Part shown: piece by piece, positions 1 to 5,267 of the stretch | Layout: every line of letters starts with the position of its first letter | Position numbering within the stretch: the first letter of the stretch is position 1 | Origin: Pseudomonadota bacterium | GTDB lineage: Bacteria; Pseudomonadota; Gammaproteobacteria; Burkholderiales; Sulfuriferulaceae | Direction: 5' to 3' | DNA length: 5,953 nt | Assembly: GCA_021794855.1 (NCBI GenBank) | Contig: JAJYPZ010000088.1 | Location: 1 to 5,953 of the forward strand | Notes under the pieces: model-generated | Seen by the model: only the letters and a program-made list of their open reading frames with translations | Database searches by the model: none | Told to the model about the DNA's origin: nothing | Position numbers and translations under genes: made by a program

Positions 1-186
1 AGTACCAGTAATCCGCGCAGGAATAATCTTGCCGTTCTCGGCGATAAAATCTTTTAACAGTTCGACGTCTTTATGGTCGACCCAAGTGATGCCCTCTACC
101 GTGAAACGGCAAAACTTGCGGCGCTTGAATAACTGGCGGGAACCTTCCCGGCGTTTGGTGTTTTTGATGTTGGTTGGACGTGGCAT
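1..186 (-). CDS. rpsR: 30S ribosomal protein S18 (partial, 3' end outside window)
   Basis: This gene encodes small-subunit ribosomal protein S18, which binds the 16S rRNA platform as a heterodimer with S6. The visible 62 residues contain the family core: KRRKFCRF near residues 21-28, the (A/V)[18 protein letters not shown] stretch, and [13 protein letters not shown] at the cut end. E. coli S18 starts almost directly at the RRRKFCRF block. This protein has about 15 extra basic N-terminal residues ([15 protein letters not shown]), which I take as lineage variation. The ATG shares one base with the priB stop (TAATG). A good Shine-Dalgarno (AGGAG, plus-strand 194-198) lies 7 nt upstream inside priB, so translational coupling is likely. 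The C-terminus, and probably rplI beyond it, lie off the left edge. Confidence 0.97.
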   Translation of the reverse strand, partial: MPRPTNIKNTKRREGSRQLFKRRKFCRFTVEGITWVDHKDVELLKDFIAENGKIIPARITGT

Positions 187-497
187 TACTGCGCTCCTGT
201 CTGTATATTTTCCAAGCTACAAATATGTAGCACTATGTGTGGGCTGTTCCGGCTTTTCCGGGCCAGGAATCCGCTTGCCGATATTGCCTGCGTCACGTTC
301 AGTCGCTGCAACCGCAGCGCTATTTCGCCTATCGCAATGGCAGGCAGCGTCAGGATTACCTCGCGTTCGCCGCCACTTTCAAGCTGGCGGGACCGATGAC
401 TGATTTTGCATTCGATCAACGGCACTCCGGCGGGGGTATACCGCAAAGCGGTAAGCTCCTCAAGGATCCCGGAAAATTCAAGATGATTATTTTCCAA
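186..497 (-). CDS. priB: Primosomal replication protein N (PriB)
   Basis: PriB is a small single-OB-fold dimer that binds ssDNA and stabilises PriA on stalled forks, helping to recruit DnaT and reload DnaB. The product is 103 residues, against about 104 in E. coli. Recognisable family segments are the N-terminal NxLxFSG strand (residues 4-10), [18 protein letters not shown] (19-36), which matches the GIPHCQFVLEHRS region of E. coli PriB, and the [20 protein letters not shown]-terminal strand (73-92). The position between rpsF and rpsR is the classic one. The start codon is TTG at 497-495. An in-frame TGA lies immediately upstream (500-498), so no longer form is possible, and the next strong conserved residues are only a few codons in. 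An AAGG element sits unusually close (about 3 nt) to the TTG. The gene starts 5 nt after rpsF and its TAA overlaps the rpsR ATG by one base. Confidence 0.93.
   Translation of the reverse strand: MENNHLEFSGILEELTALRYTPAGVPLIECKISHRSRQLESGGEREVILTLPAIAIGEIALRLQRLNVTQAISASGFLARKSRNSPHIVLHICSLENIQTGAQ
194..198 (-). promoter_or_regulatory. Shine-Dalgarno of rpsR inside priB
   Basis: The minus strand reads AGGAG, then 7 nt, then the rpsR ATG. It lies within the last codons of priB and fixes the rpsR start at 186, despite the N-terminal extension relative to E. coli S18. Confidence 0.75.
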
Positions 498-502
498 TCA
501 CC

Positions 503-883
503 TTAACTGAGCTCTTCGGTGTCAGCTTCCTGCTTGACTTCGGGATGCGTCAACGAGCGCGACTTTTCTTCCTTCATCATCGGCGAAGGAGCGACGACCG
601 CCGCATCCATCTTGATAGTCAAATGCCGCAAAACGGCATCGTTGAATTTAAATCCGTGCTCAAGCTCATCCAGGGTTTCCTGATCGCATTCGATATTCAT
701 CAATACGTAATGGGCTTTGTGGATTTTTTGAATCGGGTAGGCCATCTGACGGCGTCCCCAGTCTTCCAGACGATGAATCTGGCCGCCACGCTGGGCGACC
801 TGAGCGCGGTACCGCTCTATCATGGCGGGAACCTGCTCGCTCTGATCGGGATGGACGATAAAAACTATTTCATAATGACGCAT
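503..883 (-). CDS. rpsF: 30S ribosomal protein S6
   Basis: S6 pairs with S18 on the central domain of 16S rRNA. The 126-residue product opens with [18 protein letters not shown] and carries the family landmarks [10 protein letters not shown] (residues 42-51), [10 protein letters not shown] (56-65) and [11 protein letters not shown] (78-88). After about residue 100 there is a low-complexity, acidic tail ending EADTEELS. In E. coli the S6 tail is glutamate-rich and is extended by the ligase RimK. Whether this tail is modified cannot be told from sequence. The ATG is preceded by a strong Shine-Dalgarno, AAGGAG, 5 nt upstream (plus-strand 889-894). It is the first gene of an operon with priB and rpsR, driven by the promoter at 942-970. 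Confidence 0.97.
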   Translation of the reverse strand: MRHYEIVFIVHPDQSEQVPAMIERYRAQVAQRGGQIHRLEDWGRRQMAYPIQKIHKAHYVLMNIECDQETLDELEHGFKFNDAVLRHLTIKMDAAVVAPSPMMKEEKSRSLTHPEVKQEADTEELS

Positions 884-903
884 GCAAACTCCTTATGGTT
901 AAA

Positions 904-927
904 GCCCTCCGTGCGTAGCGGTAGGGC
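904..927 (-). promoter_or_regulatory. Hairpin in rpsF leader, candidate S6:S18 autoregulatory site
   Basis: The leader RNA can fold GCCCU (927-923) with AGGGC (908-904). A single A (922) is bulged, then CCG (921-919) pairs with CGG (911-909), closing a 7-nt loop. The stem ends 9 nt before the AAGGAG of rpsF. A conserved leader motif bound by the S6:S18 complex, containing an essential CCG that mimics the 16S rRNA site, is known for rpsF operons in many bacteria. The CCG, the GC-rich stem and the position agree with that idea. The exact fit to the published consensus was not tested. Confidence 0.45.
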
Positions 928-941
928 AAGGGAAACCGCGC

Positions 942-970
942 ATTATATTGGATATTCAAACGTTTAGCAA
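942..970 (-). promoter_or_regulatory. Sigma70-type promoter of the rpsF-priB-rpsR operon
   Basis: On the minus strand a -35 box TTGCTA (970-965) is followed by a 17-bp spacer and a perfect -10 box TATAAT (947-942). Transcription would begin near 935, giving a leader of about 50 nt before rpsF. An 8-base A/T run (980-987) falls at about -45 to -52, where an UP element would lie. The bases just after the -10 are GCGCGG, a GC-rich discriminator of the kind seen at stringently controlled ribosomal promoters. The UP-element and ppGpp roles are inferences. Confidence 0.8.
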
Positions 971-1052
971 GAGCATGCCAAAAAAAACCGGAAGAGGGAA
1001 AAATACTGCCATCATATCGCGTAACATTTCCCGATGCAGGCAATAATTAGAA

Positions 1053-1580
1053 TCAAAAAACGATAAACGACAGCATTGCGACCGAGGCGCCCAACAAAGC
1101 GCCCGCAAGAACATCGGTAGGATAATGCAGACCGAGTATCAGCCGGGAGGCCGCAACCAGCACCGTGAATGGCACCAGTATCCAGGCGAGGTCGGGATAA
1201 TAATAAATCGCCACAAGACTGAATGTGACCGCGTGAAAGGTATGGCCCGAAGGAAAACTGAAACGGTCGAGCGGAGCGGTCAGGCAATGTATATTGCCGA
1301 ACTGGTGATGCGGTCGAGGCCGTAGCGTCTTGTGCTTGAGCCATTTGTAGAGCAGGGTGGCGGTAAGCCCTGCGACGACCATTTGCCCGATTACATGGAG
1401 GGCCGAAAACCCGTAGAACAAAAAAAGTCCCAACATCAGCGCATACCAGAATACGCCATCGCCCATCCGGCTGATACGTCGAAACACCCAGATCACCGCC
1501 GGATAGCGTTCCGCGCGGTTAAACCGTCGCGTCAACCCGGCTTCACATTCAGCCATCCACTGCCAGCTCAACTTCTCCAC
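1053..1580 (-). CDS. PAP2-family membrane phosphatase
   Basis: This is an integral-membrane acid phosphatase of the PAP2 family, whose members dephosphorylate lipid phosphates or pyrophosphates such as phosphatidic acid, phosphatidylglycerol phosphate or undecaprenyl pyrophosphate. All three catalytic motifs are present: KX6RP (K82, R89-P90), PSGH (residues 110-113) and SRX5HX3D (S145, R146, H152, D156). Hydrophobic stretches near 44-59, 62-78, 114-128, 131-147 and 154-174 suggest about five membrane segments. The length of 175 residues suits a compact bacterial PAP2 protein. The start is GTG at 1580, with AAGGAA (1588-1593) 7 nt upstream; an ATG at codon 9 lacks such a site. The gene overlaps the end of the upstream glycosyltransferase gene by 32 bases, so the two are probably co-expressed. 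The substrate cannot be decided from sequence. Confidence 0.9.
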   Translation of the reverse strand: MEKLSWQWMAECEAGLTRRFNRAERYPAVIWVFRRISRMGDGVFWYALMLGLFLFYGFSALHVIGQMVVAGLTATLLYKWLKHKTLRPRPHHQFGNIHCLTAPLDRFSFPSGHTFHAVTFSLVAIYYYPDLAWILVPFTVLVAASRLILGLHYPTDVLAGALLGASVAMLSFIVF

Positions 1581-2766
1581 GGCATTCTTCCTTATCTATA
1601 ATGGCATGCAATACCCGTTCAAAGCGATCATGTATAATATCCCAAGAAATAGACAGCGCAGTTTGATGAGAGTTCATACCCAGCTGTTTGGCGCGGACGG
1701 GATCAAGCGCCAGCTCGGTAGCTGCGGCGATAAATCTCTCCGTATCGTTGTAGGAGGCTAACATACCGTTTTCTCCATGTCGAATCAAGGCTTCTGCTGC
1801 AGCATACCGGTACGCCACCACCGCCAGTCCGCTGGCCATAGCTTCCGTCGTGACATTACCGAAAGTTTCGGTCAGACTGGGGAACAAAAAAACGTCTGCC
1901 GAAGCATAATGGCGCGCCAGATCTTCTCCGCTACGCATGCCGCAATATATCGCGTCGGGAAATTCTGCCTGGTAGCGATTCCGCTCAGGACCATCGCCTA
2001 CTATCACGAGCCGACTCCTCGAATTGATAGTCCGCATCGCGGCATACGCCCTGAATACCAGAGCAAGGTTTTTTTCCGGAGCGATGCGGCCGACATAGAT
2101 CACGACCTGAGTATCGCCATCCGCACCCCATTCGCAACGCAAACCGGGATCGCGGCGCTGTGGATTGAAGAGTTCCGTATCGACTCCTCGCGAAACGACT
2201 TCGAGGTTATGATAGCCGTGAGCCTGAAGCTCGCGGCGCATGCCCTCGGTCGGCACAAGTGTTACGCAGGCTTTATTGTGAAATTTGCGCAAATACGCCA
2301 GGATAGGCCGCCGCAACCAGGCAGCGCCGTAATGTTTGCTATAAGTATGGAAATTGGTATGAAAATCCGTACTGACCGGAAGCCGAAGTTTTTGCGCTGC
2401 GGCTAAAGCCGACCAGCCGAGCGGCCCTTCGGTGGCTATATGTACTAGATCGGGCCGTTTTAATTGCCATAAGCGCACCAGAGCGGATTTTGCAGGCAAG
2501 CCAATTTTCAAACCGGCATAACGCGGAATCGGCACACCGATCTTTAATATTTCTTCCAGCCCGGAATTGTTTACAGCCTGGTCCGTTGCGCTTTGACGCG
2601 GGCGGATTAGCTGAATCTGATGGCCGCGGTTCTGTAAATCGGCTACCTGCCGCCCCAACGTCATCGCCACTCCATTTATTTCCGGCGGGTAAGTCTCGGT
2701 CACCAGCGCAATTCGCAGAGGCTGAGGACGGGGAACAAATATCTGCAATAAAAAATCGTCATTCAT
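1549..2766 (-). CDS. GT4-family glycosyltransferase (MgtA/SQD2-like)
   Basis: This is a GT-B fold retaining glycosyltransferase of family GT4, 405 residues with the chosen start. The N-terminal acceptor-side domain opens with LRIALVTETYPPEINGVAMT (residues 17-36), with STDFHTNFHTY at 132-142. The C-terminal nucleotide-sugar domain has VVSRGVDTELF (190-200), YVGRIAPEKN (224-233, with R227 and K232 in the donor-phosphate position), VIVGDGPER (254-262) and the EX7E motif (E300, E308) in ETFGNVTTEAMASG. Relatives transfer mannose, glucose or sulfoquinovose to lipid acceptors, so a membrane glycolipid product is plausible, but donor and acceptor are unproven. The start is uncertain. The frame is open up to an ATG at 2835 (428 aa), with another ATG at 2796. 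I prefer 2766 because it puts about 16 residues before the first conserved strand, as is usual, although no start has a clear Shine-Dalgarno. The 3' end overlaps the PAP2 gene. Confidence 0.88.
   Translation of the reverse strand: MNDDFLLQIFVPRPQPLRIALVTETYPPEINGVAMTLGRQVADLQNRGHQIQLIRPRQSATDQAVNNSGLEEILKIGVPIPRYAGLKIGLPAKSALVRLWQLKRPDLVHIATEGPLGWSALAAAQKLRLPVSTDFHTNFHTYSKHYGAAWLRRPILAYLRKFHNKACVTLVPTEGMRRELQAHGYHNLEVVSRGVDTELFNPQRRDPGLRCEWGADGDTQVVIYVGRIAPEKNLALVFRAYAAMRTINSRSRLVIVGDGPERNRYQAEFPDAIYCGMRSGEDLARHYASADVFLFPSLTETFGNVTTEAMASGLAVVAYRYAAAEALIRHGENGMLASYNDTERFIAAATELALDPVRAKQLGMNSHQTALSISWDIIHDRFERVLHAIIDKEECRGEVELAVDG
1588..1593 (-). promoter_or_regulatory. Shine-Dalgarno deciding the GTG start of the PAP2 gene
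   Basis: The minus strand reads AAGGAA, then GAATGCC, then GTG. It lies inside the last codons of the glycosyltransferase gene. It supports GTG 1580 over the downstream ATG at 1556. Confidence 0.6.
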
Positions 2767-2799
2767 GGCAGCTATTCTGCAACCAAGAGAAGTCATTTT

Positions 2800-2818
2800 C
2801 GTTAAAAATTTTTGAACG
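2800..2818. repeat. 19-bp imperfect palindrome in the glycosyltransferase upstream region
   Basis: The plus strand reads CGTTAAAAATTTTTGAACG. It is a perfect inverted repeat apart from one mismatched pair (A2804/G2814) around a central T. It overlaps the Pho-box-like sequence and sits 33 bp upstream of the preferred glycosyltransferase ATG. It could be an operator half-site pair, or just an A/T-rich symmetric stretch. Confidence 0.35.
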
Positions 2819-2829
2819 TTTAATGACTG
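2812..2829 (-). promoter_or_regulatory. Weak Pho-box-like sequence upstream of glycosyltransferase
   Basis: The minus strand reads CAGTCAT-TAAA-CGTTCAA. Against the PhoB consensus of two CTGTCAT-type heptamers separated by four A/T-rich bases, the first heptamer matches 6 of 7 and the second 4 of 7, and the spacer is fully A/T. Eleven bases downstream is GAAAAT (2800-2795), a 4/6 match to a -10 box, which would place transcription start near 2788 and give a leader of about 20 nt to the ATG at 2766. PhoB sites normally replace the -35 box in this way. The match is modest and could be chance in an A/T-rich stretch. Confidence 0.25.
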
Positions 2830-2873
2830 CCACATACGAAAAAGCTATACATTCGGCCTGACAATCTGCGACT

Positions 2874-2885
2874 TCGGCGCGCCGA
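2874..2885. repeat. 12-bp perfect palindrome between divergent genes
   Basis: TCGGCGCGCCGA is fully self-complementary. It lies between the divergent glycosyltransferase and priA genes, 61 bp upstream of the priA ATG. Its role is unknown; in GC-rich DNA a palindrome of this length can occur by chance. Confidence 0.35.
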
Positions 2886-2909
2886 TACGATGAATCTGTG
2901 CCGGCGGGG

Positions 2910-2940
2910 TTGCAGCAGCGTCACAAAATTACGCTAAAAT
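2910..2940 (+). promoter_or_regulatory. Candidate priA promoter
   Basis: TAAAAT (2935-2940) is a 5/6 match to the -10 consensus. TTGCAG (2910-2915) is the best -35 candidate, but the spacer is 19 bp, which is long. Transcription would begin about 7 bases after the -10, that is at or within a base or two of the priA ATG at 2947. No Shine-Dalgarno precedes that ATG. Together these suggest a leaderless mRNA, unless the real promoter lies further upstream. Confidence 0.35.
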
Positions 2941-2946
2941 GATCGC

Positions 2947-5133
2947 ATGCCACCCTTGATAGCCCAAATCGCTCTGGATCTCCCGGTACCGAAACTGTTT
3001 GATTATGTCGCGCCCACGCTTACCCCGGCAGATACGGGACGCAGAGTTCGCGTACCGTTCGGCCGCAAGGAATTGATAGGCGTAGTAATACGGCTGCAAA
3101 CCGAATCCTCGCATCCCGTGCATCAACTCAAAAGCCTCTCCGCAGTCCTGGACGAAGCCCCCGTATTTTCGGAAGAAATTCTCAAACTGCTGCATTTTTG
3201 TAGCGAGTACTATCATTATCCTTTGGGACCGACGGTATTGGCAGCGCTGCCGCTTGCTTTGCGTAAAACCCGCGCGGCAACGGCCAGAACGCAATATTGC
3301 TGGCGACTAACCGCAGCTGGCCGGTTAGCCGGGGCACAACTGCCGTCCCGCGCTTACGCCCAACGGGCTTTATATGTTCGTTTTCTCGACGGAAACTGGC
3401 ATGAAACCGCTGAACTCGCGCAAATATCGGCAGGTTGCCGCAGCACTCTCAACGATTGGCTAACGCTGTGCTGGATCGAGCAGCAATCCGTTGCGACAAA
3501 GACCGGCGATGTTGTGCGTTCAGATACCCCTCCCGCGCTAAATTCCGAACAGAATGCCGCACTAGCCCAAATAGTTTCGGAACTCGGCCGTTTCCAGCCG
3601 TTTTTGCTGCATGGCGTCACCGGCAGCGGCAAGACGGAAGTCTATTTGCACGCAACGCAAAAAGTGCTGGATCAGGACGGTCAAGTCCTGATACTGGTAC
3701 CGGAAATCAACCTCACTCCCCAATTGATAGGTTTGTTTCGCGCACGCTTTACCGATACGCTGATCGCTGTCCTGCATAGCGGCATGAACGACCGTGAACG
3801 GCTGCAGCATTGGCAAGCCGCATCGGAGGGGCGCGCGCGCATTGTTCTCGGCACGCGACTAGCCGTTTTTACGCCGTTGCCGGAACTGGCGCTGATTATC
3901 GTCGACGAAGAGCACGACAGCTCGTTTTATCAGCAGGAAAATTTGCGTTACGTCGCTCGCGATGTCGCCATACTGCGCGCCCGGCATCGCGCTTGTCCTG
4001 TCCTGCTGGGTTCGGCCACGCCGTCATTGGAAAGCTGGCATAATGCTCAGAGCGGTCGCTACAAACTATTGAGTTTACGTGACCGGGCAATTGCTGCAGC
4101 GCGATTGCCGACGATACGTCTGATCGACAGCCGCACACGGAAATCGCCTGATGGGCTCTCGCTCCCTCTTGCAGACGCTATTCAAACGCGCCTGCAAAAA
4201 AACCAGCAAAGCCTGATCTTCATTAATCGTCGAGGCTATGCGCCTACGCTGGTCTGTCGCGCCTGCGCCTGGGCGGCGGGTTGCGAGCGTTGTTCGGCGC
4301 GTCTGGTAGTCCATCTGCGCGCGAAACAATTGCGTTGTCATCATTGCGGCTATGCGCAAGCCATCGTACCGTCCTGCCCGAACTGCGGCAACATCGACCT
4401 CACCCCCAGCGGCCTCGGCACGCAACGACTGGAGCAGGTTTTACAGGAACGCTTCCCCGCCGCCCGCATTTTGCGCATAGACCGTGACAGCACCCAAGCC
4501 AAAGGCAGTTGGGAAAGCATGCAGCAAACGATACGCCGCGGCGAAGCCGATATCCTCGTCGGCACCCAGTTGCTCACCAAGGGTCACGATTTTCCCGACC
4601 TGACTCTGGTTGGCGTCATCGGCGCCGATAACGCTTTGTACAGCACTGACTTTCGGGCCGCCGAGCGCATGTTTGCCCAGCTCATGCAAGTCAGCGGCCG
4701 GTCCGGACGGGCGCAACATCCCGGCGAAGTACTGATACAGACCGAATTCGTCGATCATCCTTTATATCGCGCGTTACAGCGCCACGATTATGCGGGCTAC
4801 GCCCAAACCTTGCTGGACGAACGCCGTAGCGCCGGATTTCCGCCGTTTATTCATCAGGCTGTATTGCGTGCAGAAGCGCCTAGGCTCGACGATGCACTAT
4901 CGTTCTTGCGGATGGCGCAAGAGAAGGCACCGAATATTGCCGAAATTGCGCTGTTTGACCCTACCCCAGCAGCAATGCAGCGCAAAGCCAATCTGGAACG
5001 GGCCCTATTATTGGTGCAATCGCACAACAGGCGAGCTTTGCAGCAATTTTTAACCCTTTGGACGGAGTCTCTTTACCGGTTACGCATCGGCAAACTGCGC
5101 TGGCATCTTGATGTCGACCCGCTAGAAATATAA
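2947..5133 (+). CDS. priA: Primosomal protein N', replication restart helicase PriA
   Basis: PriA is the 3'-to-5' superfamily 2 DNA helicase that recognises abandoned forks and D-loops and starts reloading of the replicative helicase. The 728-residue length is close to E. coli (732). The N-terminal 3'-DNA-binding domain (about 1-105) starts MPPLIAQIALDLPVPKLFDY, and a winged-helix-like region follows to about 195. Helicase motifs seen are Walker A GVTGSGKT (223-230, K229), DEEH (320-323), GSATPS (355-360), GTQLLTKGHDFP (539-550) and QVSGRSGRA (581-589). The zinc domain keeps all eight cysteines: C437, C440, C446, C449, C464, C467, C477 and C480. The C-terminal domain is complete and ends in LRWHLDVDPLEI. 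The start is the first ATG in frame giving the conserved N-terminus; no clear Shine-Dalgarno precedes it. The gene is divergent from the glycosyltransferase and is followed by argS. PriB, its partner, is encoded at 186-497 on the other strand. Confidence 0.98.
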   Translation: MPPLIAQIALDLPVPKLFDYVAPTLTPADTGRRVRVPFGRKELIGVVIRLQTESSHPVHQLKSLSAVLDEAPVFSEEILKLLHFCSEYYHYPLGPTVLAALPLALRKTRAATARTQYCWRLTAAGRLAGAQLPSRAYAQRALYVRFLDGNWHETAELAQISAGCRSTLNDWLTLCWIEQQSVATKTGDVVRSDTPPALNSEQNAALAQIVSELGRFQPFLLHGVTGSGKTEVYLHATQKVLDQDGQVLILVPEINLTPQLIGLFRARFTDTLIAVLHSGMNDRERLQHWQAASEGRARIVLGTRLAVFTPLPELALIIVDEEHDSSFYQQENLRYVARDVAILRARHRACPVLLGSATPSLESWHNAQSGRYKLLSLRDRAIAAARLPTIRLIDSRTRKSPDGLSLPLADAIQTRLQKNQQSLIFINRRGYAPTLVCRACAWAAGCERCSARLVVHLRAKQLRCHHCGYAQAIVPSCPNCGNIDLTPSGLGTQRLEQVLQERFPAARILRIDRDSTQAKGSWESMQQTIRRGEADILVGTQLLTKGHDFPDLTLVGVIGADNALYSTDFRAAERMFAQLMQVSGRSGRAQHPGEVLIQTEFVDHPLYRALQRHDYAGYAQTLLDERRSAGFPPFIHQAVLRAEAPRLDDALSFLRMAQEKAPNIAEIALFDPTPAAMQRKANLERALLLVQSHNRRALQQFLTLWTESLYRLRIGKLRWHLDVDPLEI

Positions 5134-5212
5134 ATTTATCAAAAAAACACATTTTCTACGCATCGCGTATTTACCATATCATTTTTTTGCAATAAGACCG
5201 ATTGCGGTTATT

Positions 5213-5241
5213 TTGTTGAATAGGCGGCAGACAGCTATAAT
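5213..5241 (+). promoter_or_regulatory. Candidate promoter of argS
   Basis: A perfect -10 box TATAAT (5236-5241) is preceded, at 17 bp, by TTGTTG (5213-5218), a 3/6 match to the -35 consensus. Transcription would begin near 5248, about 20 nt before the argS ATG. The rest of the 134-bp gap after priA is A/T-rich and shows no convincing intrinsic terminator, so read-through from priA is also possible. Confidence 0.55.
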
Positions 5242-5267
5242 GACGCATCTTTTCTTCAGGCAGCACC

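Noticed and set aside
545..967. A 140-codon plus-strand open frame across rpsF and its promoter
   Set aside because: It is antisense to rpsF, which is certain, and the encoded sequence shows no recognisable domain.
980..987. Eight-base T run on the minus strand as the terminator of the PAP2 gene
   Set aside because: No GC-rich hairpin directly precedes it. Its distance from the rpsF -35 fits an UP-like element better.
1777..2406. A 209-codon plus-strand open frame opposite the glycosyltransferase
   Set aside because: It lies wholly within the well-supported glycosyltransferase gene, has no recognisable family features, and is explained as an antisense shadow.
4255..4482. Cysteine-rich segment as a separate zinc-finger gene or insertion
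   Set aside because: The eight cysteines match the known zinc-binding region of PriA in number and spacing and are in the same frame as the helicase motifs.
5189..5212. Small hairpins between priA and argS (GCAAT/ATTGC, and AATAA..CCG/CGG..TTATT) as a priA terminator
   Set aside because: The stems are short or bulged, A/T-rich and mutually exclusive, and the following bases are not a clean T tract. They also run into the candidate argS -35 box.
5134..5267. A small RNA or tRNA in the priA-argS gap
   Set aside because: No cloverleaf or stable stem is visible. The gap is A/T-rich and adequately explained by the argS promoter.
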